DNA from: Xylocopa sonorina
Lineage: Eukaryota > Arthropoda > Insecta > Hymenoptera > Apidae
Assembly: GCF_050948175.1 (NCBI RefSeq)
Contig: NC_135199.1
Location: forward strand, 11,102,501 to 11,166,500
DNA length: 64,000 nucleotides
Direction of reading: 5' to 3'
The position numbers and the translations under genes are program-made. The notes beneath the pieces were generated by a model, which was given only the letters and a program-made list of their open reading frames with translations, did no database searches and was not told where the DNA came from. Position 1 is the stretch's first letter; the number at the start of each line of letters is the position of its first letter. Positions 11,501 to 19,615 of this stretch are shown one piece after another.

Positions 11501-14500
11501 AAAAAGAGGCACAACGATGGAAAATGTAAAAATGATCGTGTTCAACTGTATGTATGTCGAGCTAATTGATAGGAGGGACTCGCGGAGAACACGCGACGGA
11601 ATGTTAATTAACGCGAGCCGGGAGATTTTTTTTTCTCTGATAGCTTTCTCTGAACACTTTCATTTGCGAGATTAAAAGGTGGAGAAGAAACAAATCATTC
11701 CTTAATAGAGAAAAAGTAACGTGGTTCGTAGATTCGTGCAATTGTTTGTAATTAAGCCAATGGACAATAAAGAAATTAATTTAATAGTATCGAAGTAAGT
11801 GGAAAGAAAGATACCAAAGAGATTAAAAAAGTTACACAGAAGCGAATATACAGGAACGACGAGGGTCTGACTTGTACTGTCCGATACTCCTTAAACGGAA
11901 GACATCTGACCGATCGCTGATGTTTTCTACTTACTCTACTTAAACGCAAGACGTTTTCTACTTACAATTTTATTACATCCTCAAAATCTTCCTATGGATG
12001 TAATTAAACTCGCTATTCCGCAATAATAATTCTGGAATAGAAGTTTGAACTCACCCTTTGGATTCCAATACAGAGAACGGTAAAATTATTCAACTTTTAC
12101 ATTCCGTGAAAGTTATCTATGCGCTCGAATACTTATGCCACAGGGCGAGAGTTCGTGAACATCAACGAACTAACTATTCCGCTATGCCAGAGTGTTATTT
12201 CTTGATACGCATCGCCCCGTAGCCGCTTAATGGCGTCACGCAATGCACGTTTAATGCAGAGATCGCGGCTTTTTCACGTTCAAAATCACGATCTCACGGA
12301 TAAATCATTCCTCTCATTCCTAAGCAATTTACGAACGAACAAGTTTCGTCTTCTGAGAAATAAAATATTTCTCTGACAGCACGATACTTCCACAGCATAA
12401 ATAAAATTTCTTAATGTATTCCTTCAATCTACAGCACAGGCTACTCGTAGCGATCACGAACAAAGTGCTCGAAAGCACTGGTAAACCAAGCACCTACGAA
12501 TTTCACGCTCTTAATCCTCTCGATAACTCTCGAGCCGTCTTTACACAAGGATTAGCATCCTTACAGGGAGTTTACCGATAAAATCGATCGCAGAAACAAC
12601 GGTCTGGCCGTAAACCGAAAGGTAGCCTGAAATTCGAAGGAAACCGCTCCAACCTCATCCACCCCTTCGTTCGCGCACCCCGTTACACGTGACCAACGCT
12701 CCATTAATATATGCAGGGCCACGGGAGGGTCTCGACGGACCACCAATATTTGATCTGATTAGATATCGGTGTCTGTCTTTATGTACCGACGCCCGGTGAC
12801 GTCGTCTAACAGATTAATGACCCGCAAATACCACGAGCCCCCTCTACACTCACTCGAGATCGAATATTCGTTTTCGACGGACCGATCGCGGATTCAATCA
12901 AGAGAAATTGAGCGTTAAAAATGGACGAGCGCTACTAAAATTCTTGATCGCCTCGCGACGTTTTATATGCCTACATTTCTTCGTTCGTATCATCGTTTCG
13001 AACTACTTTCTGTTGCCTTCTAATTGCATTCGGGGCGAAAATCGGGGTGATTATACTAAATCTACCAGTTTTTCTGTATGTAAATGTTTTTCAAAAATTC
13101 GACTAAACGACGAACAAACTATTTCAGTCCTCGAAACTCGGGATATTATTTTACCAACGTTCATTTTTTTTTCTAGATCAGCCTGTGTTCGTGAGATCGG
13201 GTGAAATGGCTGTAAAAAAAAAAATAAAAAAAAACGAGGAAGGTAGGGGAAAGGGGGCGAAATGAATGCACGGAAACGGATGCGAATCTGTCTTACGTAA
13301 TCTAGCGTTCGAAAGTGGGTTGCACGGTTCACCGGACTTATTTTGCGACCCTCGAGTGGAAGCTCCTGGCCGATTTTCGTTTTACCGACCATCCGCACGT
13401 ATCCGCGCAAAACAATGCCCCGCTGCCGCGACTCGAACGATCACCAGAAATAACCTCCTCGACTTTACGTTTTCCCAAACAACCCTTGTCTAAGAAAAAA
13501 TTCTACAAAATTCATCACACACACACACACACACACAAAGAAATTATCGTACCTGTTCGACCCAGAGGTTCGTCGTCATGATTTGATTCTTGAGATTCTG
13601 CGAACAAACGAATCGTTGCGATAGAAAAATTCGACGAGAAGTATATTTTCTAGTTCATACTTACTACATCGATCAGCTGCGAGAGTTTGAGCTTGATTTT
13701 AACGGTGAGGGCGTCTGTGACGTTGACCACTGGACGAACCAGCTTGTTGTAATTCGACAGGAGGTCGTCGTACAGCCGCTTCGCATCTGGATTTCCTGAG
13801 CATCCTGAAACAAGCGCCCAAACAAGGAAGAAAAGAATAACCCACGTTAAAAACGAACGGCGTCACATTCGAATTTATAAACGACGCGATCAGGATCCGT
13901 GTGCCGTCAATCTTCCGGGGAACAATTGCTAGCCGATTTCGAGTAAACATCGCGGGGAGATAGTTTTAATTTGATTCTATTCCACGCACAGTTTCGATTC
14001 CCACAAATATGACGTATCAATCGTTGACACAGCGAACGGTTTTCGATAAAAGCCTCGCCGCGAAGTGATTTAACGTGGCTTTCTTTTTTTTTCCCGCATG
14101 GAGAATGGCCGATTTGCTCGCGCAGAAATGGAAGGCAAACAGGCCAGTTTCGGTTTTCAACGGTTCGATGCGAACAACGTCGACCGATCGTGAAAAAAAG
14201 GGATGGGCTTCTGTTATTCTGCCGCACGGGGATCCTGAAAAATTTATACGTATCGGCACTCGCGTGCGTTTAAACCGTGCATCACTTTTACCGAGGATCT
14301 ATTACAATTATCAAATAGAAACGAATATAATCCTCGACAAAATTGCGGCAAATAAAAAACAGTAACTGATTCGCATAGTAGAATTCTCTCAAAGCTGTAG
14401 AACCCACTTCCGTTGGAAGAAAGCAAACGAAAAATACTTTATTCAAGCTACTCAAAGAGAATGTAATATGGCGAGGAGAACCGGAAGCGCATCGGATCGT

Positions 14501-17500
14501 CGAAATTAATAATTCAACGATCATGCTCAGGAAAGAGAACATCTCAGAGAGTCTCGTACGAAGTGGTTTGAGATCGAGAAAAGTCTGGCAAATAATTTGG
14601 AAAATTGTACAATTATTCCGTAAACGTACAGTTTCGAATTGACTCGCATCAAAGAACGGTATCGATATCACCGATTGTGCCGCTGGATGAAACGGAGACA
14701 AGCAGCGAACGCCGCTTAACGTTTCCATTAATTTTGTAATAGATTTCGCTGGCACGGCCCGGTACATATTATTTATCGTTTCCGAGCATTATATTATCGG
14801 TGTTTTACGAGCTTCCTGGAGCGGTACCAGGATGGTTCATAATGCGCGTCAACGTATACGGGGCGCAACGCTCGCTGCGATTTCAATTTTGAAGCGGCGC
14901 CAAAATATTTACACGGGCACACCTTGCACGGTGCTCGTCTTCTTTGCGATGCACATACGTTTGATACCATTTTTAAATTGTCATTACGTTTCGACGCGTT
15001 GAATACTTAATAATGTCACCGAGAAATTTCACCGCGATAGTCGCATATTCACAATATATTATCTGTAAACGACGTTAGAATAGAAGCAAGATGGAGATTG
15101 CGCTGGCTTCACGGAGAGAAATTCTCACCCCAGGCACCTATCAGCGATATCGCGAACGGGTACACCCTGGAAGTGGGTCTGGCAAGCGAGGAAAACGTGT
15201 CGCAGGGTCTGCGAGAATAGGATGGGCTCGGGGTGGCCGCGTACAGATTCGGTGGTGGTTCCGGAGGTAAAGTTGATAGGGACGTCGCGTATCGCCGCCG
15301 TCGCGGTGCCGCCGGAGGAATCGATGGGGGTTGTCGTTTACCCCGAGCATCGCCGGGCGCAATGAAATAAATCCGAACGTTTAAAGGCCGCTATCTGTTC
15401 CGATATTATTCGAGGAGTACGCCCGTGCCTCCTGATCGAGGCAAATTTATACGTATTGAAAGTGCACCCAGCGTCGCATATTTAAACTCGATCGCTGGGG
15501 CGCAACAATTTTTCGTTTACCTTTCACATCGTTTTCGGGCGGATTTAAAATTATATAGGGCGAATAAAACAGGGACCTTTAATTCTCTGTACATATATAA
15601 TATTTACTGTATCGTCGCGTGGTTTATTTAAGAGGACGTTTAATTAACTTTCGATAATCAAAGAGAGATTTGCTTGGTCTATTTACGAGGGGAATTTTAA
15701 CCGATTGCAATCGCTTAATCTGAAAGTTACGACTGCTACAAACAATTCGGTGATACCAGATATGAATAAAATGAGAATGAATGGAAGATGCCGCAATTGC
15801 AGCGGTCTAACTTCTGTTCGGCAAAGTGCGACATTTTGACAAAGCGGTCGCACCGGAAGGAGGGAAATGAGTGTACTTTATGGAGAGACAGACCCTCCGA
15901 TTCAAGAATCTGTCACGGATTCCTGTTGTTTCAGCTGTTGCTTCGACAACCGACAACAGTTGTCCACGACACTTGCGTCCATCCATTTTGTTCGAAAATG
16001 CAGGATGGAATTACAGCGCGGTCCGTATCACTTTAAATATATGGTTGCAACGCGCGCGTTATGAATTCTCTGAAAAGCCACCGGATGGAATAACATGATG
16101 GACAGGTGAATAATATACTCGCGATGACATTTCTATCGGAACGAAATTGCAAGCTCTGCGCGTCACGTAATGCACCGGCTTGGAGGCACAATGATAACCC
16201 GTGGCACGAACAGATGGTCATCGATTCGATCGCAATCTTTCGTGAGTGATCGTTTAACTAGCCGGAAATTACGTGCGCCCCGATCGTGCCTGACTTCGTT
16301 TTCGGTGGGAACGGATGCAAACTACATGAATCGTTAACTTCGACGATCTCGCCAATGAAATATCACCGCGCCCCGAAACTTGTCAAGAACTAATTTCAAA
16401 TCCCTCCTAATAATTCGAACGCTCTCGTAATTTCTGTGAAAAGTAAAAGGAAAGCAAAAACTATCCGTCGTTCGATATATGTTGGCTAGAATTTTTACGA
16501 ACTTTTATCGATTCGACGAGTATTCAAGACGCGAACGGACGTGGAAACGAGCAAAGGAGCGCTTGTTATCGACAATGCGACGAGGAATAAAAATTCATTC
16601 GGGTCGAGGTGGATTTTGACTGTGGCGTAAACGTTAATGGAATCAGACGGACAGGCAGCGGCTCTTTTCCACCGTCCCCTATCGAGCGATTACAGTAGAG
16701 ACAGAGGAATCGCGGGAACAGCGCCGAGGATTTCGACTGGGTGCACAAAGCACCCAGTTCGCGAGGTTGGCCAATTTGAAGTGGGGCTCCGCTAGGCAAA
16801 ACCGATTACTCGCATCCCCTCTGGTGGCTCGTGTTTTTCGTTGGAATTTTTTTAAAAACCCGTACGAGGTACAAGGATAGGATAGAGATACGACTTATTT
16901 TAGAACGCACCTCTCGACCGTGGATCTCGATGTGAATATATGTTCTTGCTAATAAAATTCCTCCTTTCACATCGCATCGCAAACTAGATGCAATTAGAAG
17001 CTGCGGATTTACGACTGGCAAAGATGCCAAGTTATCCCAAGAATATCGAAAATCGTTTGCTCGTTCCTCCATTTTCCCTGCAGCTAAACTTTCGCATGTA
17101 TATTCAAACGTGTCTCGAAAATCTTTCGGGATCCAACACGGTAATCCACGATTGAGTCGGACGATTCCCTGGTACCTGGGATCAGATTTAATCCCCGCGA
17201 TCGTGGCTGCGGACGAGGAGGGAAACGAAGAAAAGAAGAGGGAGAGGAGAGGAGCCTTGGTATCGGTTGTCGGATCGACGTCCGTGAAATTGTTGCTGCT
17301 CGAAAAGGGTCGGGGGTGTACGGCTGGGGCAATAAGAACAAGCACTATATTACCAGCACGATATTGCGTTTCGCGCGCGACGGGATTGCTCGATGAGCCG
17401 GACATATCGAGAAATATCGAGGCCCGTCGTGGCGGACGTTTAAAAGACACTCTACTCACGGCTCGAGTGCCCACTTATCCGGCTGTTTGTTTCCCGGTAA

Positions 17501-19549
17501 AACTTTTCAGCCGTGATTTTTCAATGAGGTAACATGGGCCGTTCCTTGATCGAGGATCGAATCGATACGAGGCAAAGAGGGGACAAGCTGAAACGACTAG
17601 AAACGAGATGCCATTCCCGGCTGTGTTCCTTCGTTTCTTGCCGGTACCAATATGCCAGCAATTGAGAACGAAATTCGTGCGGAATGAGATACTCCAAGTT
17701 CCGTAACTGTTCTAAAAAGGGTATGTATTATAAGCATTTGCAACGCGGTCGTCCGAATATAAGGGTACGGATAAGGAGTACGAGTTAACGAGTGGTCAGA
17801 CGAGTAGTGTAAATCTCGACTAATTGGCTAAGTAGAATGAGATCGCGTTTGCACAGACGACCCTCACGGGCTGATGTTTATACGGATAAGGGAAACGAGA
17901 CTATGACTCTTCAGTCAGGTAGACCGAAAGATTGTTCCTATAGCGATAAGTATAATAAAAGTGAGCACTTTAACATATAAGGATGCAATTGAAGGAACAA
18001 GTTGGAATAGAGTATCGTCATTTTTAACGAATTCCAACATTTATCGCCAGTTTGTCATATATGGGAGGCAGTTCCCCAATTTCTGCTCTTTTCCATTAAA
18101 CTAGATTGCTCGGAATACCCGTCTGCAATCATGAACAGAGCATCAATTCCCACAAACGGAACACCGGTCGAACACCTGTACCTCCGCCGCATTACAATAC
18201 TGGTTGAACGCGAACCGCATATTAAGCACTCGTATTAGGATCCATACGGGCATTCAGTTACGCGCCTGTACGCATGCACCCCGAGCCAATCTACCCACGC
18301 CTCTTTTTTTTCCCATCCAAACGTGTCGCTTCCAAGTTTTTCTTCTTAAGCAAAGTTTCATTTCAAATTCACGAGGCGTGATCAAACTTTTGATTATTTC
18401 GCAAGAGATTCAAATTGGCTCGCTTCACTTTCTTCTCGCGCCTCGAGATCGATACCGGATACGCACGATGAATGGTTAAATTTACCGAACGGACGACTCC
18501 CGCGGAGTTAATCAGTTTCTCTTTCGAATGGCTCTCAATTACTGGTCTTAAATTTAATATTCAACGAGACGTCTTGTCTCGGTTGTACGAAGATTTTCTT
18601 CGGCAAAGACACGAACCAGCCGCAACTTGGCCTTTGACGATCTCTAGATAATTCATCGAATCGGGTCAGATCGTCTAGCCGAGACGAGCATGAATTTTGC
18701 AACGCGTTTTCGTTGCACCCTGTTGTAGCTGTAATTTCGAGCGAACTTTATACTTCTTTTTTTGTGTCTCAGCTGCGAAGCCGATTAAAGCGTTCGTTAA
18801 ACATTCCTCGTAAAAGGAGTGGACGTTGATGACCGGCATTGTAAGCGCGCGGGCGGCCAACGAAATATTTACATGTGAATGGGAGCCAAGTGAGTAAGGC
18901 TGATGCATATGCAGTAGCCGGCGTATCTTATACGATAGTTATTCGTCGTCGGTTATATTTGGCGGTTTATTGTCTAGAGATGATAGGTTTCGCGCTACGG
19001 CGGATCTGGACTTTACAATGGGATGGTAAAGTTAGAACGCGGATTCTATAGGCGATCGTGGCCGTGGCGGTTCGTGTGCGGCGGACTTGAATTCTGAACT
19101 TTCCGATTTGAATATTGAATATTTAAATTTGAAACTTGTACCGTCGATGGTTCGAGTTCGAAAACGTACGACCCTGATTTTGAATTTCTTATTATTCGAA
19201 CTTTGAACACTGTGCCGTATCAATCGTTGATTACTGAAAATCCCCATTTTACCTATATTATAAACAGAGTGACTCGTTTGCATCACGAACGAACGCGTCA
19301 CCCTGCGTTTCAATAGAGAAACGGGCAACTTCTGCAGGCTGAATTATTTATGGCTCTCTCGTAATTCCGGGTGATTCGACGGTGGTACGCAGACCATGGT
19401 TGAGCGTTAACGTCCATCCCAGCTTTGACCCACGATATAATAGCCGCGAACGACGTAACGCGCGGGCCTTATTGTTGGATAGATTTATTGTACTTACCTG
19501 ATATGAGCACCAACACTATCCACATGATCCCCACCAGGCTCTTCATCAT
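2397..19549 (-). CDS. nAChRa4: Nicotinic acetylcholine receptor alpha subunit (alpha3/alpha4 clade, probably alpha4), whole split CDS
   Basis: This is a subunit of the pentameric acetylcholine-gated cation channel of insect neurons, the target of neonicotinoids. Twelve coding exons join as 19498-19549, 13665-13804, 13553-13597, 10656-10765, 9963-10143, 7757-7872, 7310-7478, 4793-4929, 4230-4349, 2949-3131, 2664-2877 and 2397-2594. They total 1665 nt (554 residues plus TGA) and all junctions are GT-AG and in phase. Visible landmarks are a leader (1-21), the Cys-loop C149/C163 with 13 residues between, the vicinal pair C222-C223 that defines alpha subunits, N-glycosylation sites N45, N132 and N233, M1 about 241-264, GEK 269-271 before M2 (272-294), M3 about 300-323 and M4 about 497-519. 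M2 has Leu at 9', Val at 13' and Glu at 20', as in cation channels. The family is certain; alpha4 rather than alpha3 rests on remembered similarity. Alpha4 genes of fly and honeybee have an alternative exon 4, which I did not find here. Confidence 0.93.
2664..2877 (-). CDS. nAChRa4: nAChR alpha coding exon 11 (loop and amphipathic MA helix)
   Basis: 214 nt, residues 418 (last base) to 489. It runs from [15 protein letters not shown] through a Pro/Ala-rich stretch to the conserved membrane-associated helix, with [20 protein letters not shown] and [12 protein letters not shown]. The acceptor is CCGTCAG|G and the donor CCAGA|GTACGT. Introns 10 (71 nt) and 11 (69 nt), on either side, are close to the minimum for insects. 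Confidence 0.93.
2949..3131 (-). CDS. nAChRa4: nAChR alpha coding exon 10 (variable cytoplasmic loop)
   Basis: 183 nt, residues 357 (last base) to 417 and two bases of R418. It encodes the poorly conserved M3-M4 loop, [18 protein letters not shown] through to DSRDELHP. The acceptor CCCACCAG|G is the weakest in the gene. The donor is CTCG|GTACGT. Phase and length fit exactly between exons 9 and 11. Confidence 0.88.
3132..4229 (-). other. nAChR intron 9 (1098 nt)
   Basis: Bounded by GTATAA at the exon 9 side and CCACCAG at the exon 10 side. I see no repeat or coding exon inside. A purine-rich GA patch lies near 3991-4050. Confidence 0.8.
4230..4349 (-). CDS. nAChRa4: nAChR alpha coding exon 9 (end of M3, start of cytoplasmic loop)
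   Basis: 120 nt, residues 317 (last base) to 356 and two bases of R357. It finishes M3 ([15 protein letters not shown]) and gives the start of the loop, [19 protein letters not shown]. The acceptor is TTTTCAG|T and the donor GCGCAG|GTATAA. Confidence 0.95.
4623..4734. mobile_element. piggyBac-like MITE with TTAA duplications, in nAChR intron 8
   Basis: Directly visible: TTAA, then CCCTTTGAGTACC at the left, and GGCGCTCAAAGGG followed by TTAA at the right. The termini match as inverted repeats in 11 of 13 positions, and with TTAA and the next two bases they form a perfect 15-bp inverted repeat. The element between the duplications is 104 bp and has no coding capacity. TTAA targets and CCCTTTG-like ends are typical of piggyBac-type non-autonomous elements. 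It lies in the 443-nt intron 8 and spares the splice sites. Confidence 0.75.
4793..4929 (-). CDS. nAChRa4: nAChR alpha coding exon 8 (M2 pore helix and start of M3)
   Basis: 137 nt, residues 272-316 and two bases of S317. It opens with the pore-lining helix [20 protein letters not shown], then IIPPTS and the first half of M3. The acceptor is TTTGCAG|GTC and the donor TTCAG|GTACAA. Confidence 0.96.
4930..7309 (-). other. nAChR intron 7 (2380 nt)
   Basis: Separates the M1 exon from the M2 exon. Short open frames inside have no recognised similarity. The stretch 6645-6910 is GC-rich and CpG-dense compared with its AT-rich right flank and could be a conserved intronic element. Confidence 0.75.
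7310..7478 (-). CDS. nAChRa4: nAChR alpha coding exon 7 (loop C and M1)
   Basis: 169 nt, residues 215 (last base) to 271. FYTCCDEPY carries the adjacent cysteines C222-C223 that mark an alpha subunit and cap the acetylcholine site. NIT at N233 is the usual sequon before M1. M1 spans roughly 241-264, and the exon ends at GEK, the inner mouth of the pore. The acceptor is CATTTCCAG|A and the donor GAGAAG|GTAGGA. Confidence 0.96.
7757..7872 (-). CDS. nAChRa4: nAChR alpha coding exon 6 (loop F region)
   Basis: 116 nt, residues 177-214 and two bases of R215. It reads [13 protein letters not shown] to [10 protein letters not shown], the beta8-beta9 (loop F) part of the ligand-binding domain. The acceptor is TTGCACAG|GTC and the donor GTGAG|GTAAGA. 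Confidence 0.95.
7873..9962 (-). other. nAChR intron 5 (2090 nt) with POU/Fox-like motif and a hairpin
   Basis: Contains ATGCAAAT at 9346-9353, overlapping TAAACAAA at 9353-9360, a POU octamer next to a forkhead-type site. An 8-bp perfect inverted repeat lies at 9133-9140 and 9147-9154 (arms CGATCGAT / ATCGATCG, 6-base loop). No coding exon is seen. Confidence 0.6.
9963..10143 (-). CDS. nAChRa4: nAChR alpha coding exon 5 (Cys-loop and loop B)
   Basis: 181 nt, residues 116 (last base) to 176. It contains the whole Cys-loop, C149 to C163 with the FPFDEQ core, and GSWTYDG with the loop B tryptophan W170. N132 in NYT is a sequon. The acceptor is GTCCAG|TGCC and the donor TTCCAG|GTAACG. Confidence 0.96.
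10656..10765 (-). CDS. nAChRa4: nAChR alpha coding exon 4 (loop A)
   Basis: 110 nt, residues 80-115 and two bases of N116. It runs from [11 protein letters not shown] to WRPDIVLYN and carries loop A and part of loop E. The acceptor is TTTGCAG|TCA and the donor ACAA|GTAAGG. The 110-nt length is the conserved one for this exon. In alpha4 genes this exon has a mutually exclusive alternative copy; I looked for a second GGV..LHVP or DIVLYNN coding stretch in introns 3 and 4 and saw none. Confidence 0.95.
13214..13234. repeat. Poly-A tract with one interruption, intron 3
   Basis: A11, T, A9 on the plus strand. This is poly-T in the sense of the receptor transcript. No retroposon body is visible next to it. 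Confidence 0.9.
13516..13537. repeat. (CA)11 microsatellite, TG tract in nAChR intron 3
   Basis: Eleven perfect CA units. On the receptor's sense strand this is a TG (UG in RNA) tract at intron positions +16 to +37 behind exon 3. Confidence 0.95.
13553..13597 (-). CDS. nAChRa4: nAChR alpha coding exon 3 (45-nt loop D exon)
   Basis: 45 nt in phase 0, residues 65-79, [15 protein letters not shown]. It includes the loop D tryptophan of the agonist site on the complementary face. The acceptor is TTCGCAG|AAT and the donor CAG|GTACGA. A 45-nt exon at this point is the usual layout of insect nAChR genes. A (TG)11 tract in the sense strand begins 16 nt into the following intron. Confidence 0.95.
13665..13804 (-). 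CDS. nAChRa4: nAChR alpha coding exon 2 (mature N-terminus)
   Basis: 140 nt, residues 18-64. It follows acceptor TTTCAG|GA and ends at ATCGATGTA|GTAAGT. It encodes the end of the leader (CSG), the conserved start [20 protein letters not shown] and the first beta strands. N45 in NVT is a glycosylation sequon. Intron 2, after it, is only 67 nt. Confidence 0.95.
13805..19497 (-). other. nAChR intron 1 (5693 nt)
   Basis: The longest intron of the gene, between signal-peptide exon and mature N-terminus. GC-rich, stop-poor stretches at about 15140-15360 and 16806-17530 give open frames on both strands without domains. I regard them as non-coding. Confidence 0.7.
19498..19549 (-). CDS. nAChRa4: nAChR alpha coding exon 1 (start codon and signal peptide)
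   Basis: The exon encodes residues 1-17 plus the first base of G18, [17 protein letters not shown], a short basic start followed by a hydrophobic leader. The donor is TCAG|GTAAGT. Two ATGs stand in tandem (19547-19549 and 19544-19546); an in-frame TGA upstream excludes an earlier start. The second ATG has A at -3 and the first has G, so either could be used. Cleavage is likely just before the mature [10 protein letters not shown] sequence, which begins in exon 2. Confidence 0.9.
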
Positions 19550-19614
19550 GTCATTGTGTCACGTCCAACTCATTTCTTCTCGCCTTCGTGCTCTCCGGAC
19601 CCTTCAGTTCTAGC
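19550..19614 (-). promoter_or_regulatory. 5' UTR segment with two tiny uORFs, preceded by a 3' splice site
   Basis: On the sense strand CTCTCTGTTTCAG ends at 19616, a strong acceptor. This makes 19615 downward the likely coding-exon-1 5' UTR, joined to an unseen non-coding exon upstream. Two uORFs precede the main start: ATG AGT TGG ACG TGA (19559-19573), and ATG ACA TGA, whose stop overlaps the first main ATG. Minimal uORFs like these usually lower or gate translation. The splice site and uORFs are read directly; the regulatory role is inference. Confidence 0.5.
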
Positions 19615-19615
19615 A

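Larger units (their letters stand above)
10766..13552 (-). other. nAChR intron 3 (2787 nt)
   Basis: Bounded by GTACGA and TTTGCAG. Apart from the CA and poly-A tracts it has no feature I can name. I searched it for an alternative exon 4 and found none. Confidence 0.75.

Noticed and set aside
15141..15362. GC-rich open frame in intron 1, considered as an extra exon
   Set aside because: No acceptor and donor pair in a compatible phase, and exons 1 and 2 already join in phase without it.
16806..17474. 222-codon open frame on the minus strand inside receptor intron 1
   Set aside because: No recognisable domain, Ser/Arg-rich composition, and a 140-codon open frame on the opposite strand over the same bases. 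This fits a CpG-rich, stop-poor stretch. A codon-substitution test across species would settle it.
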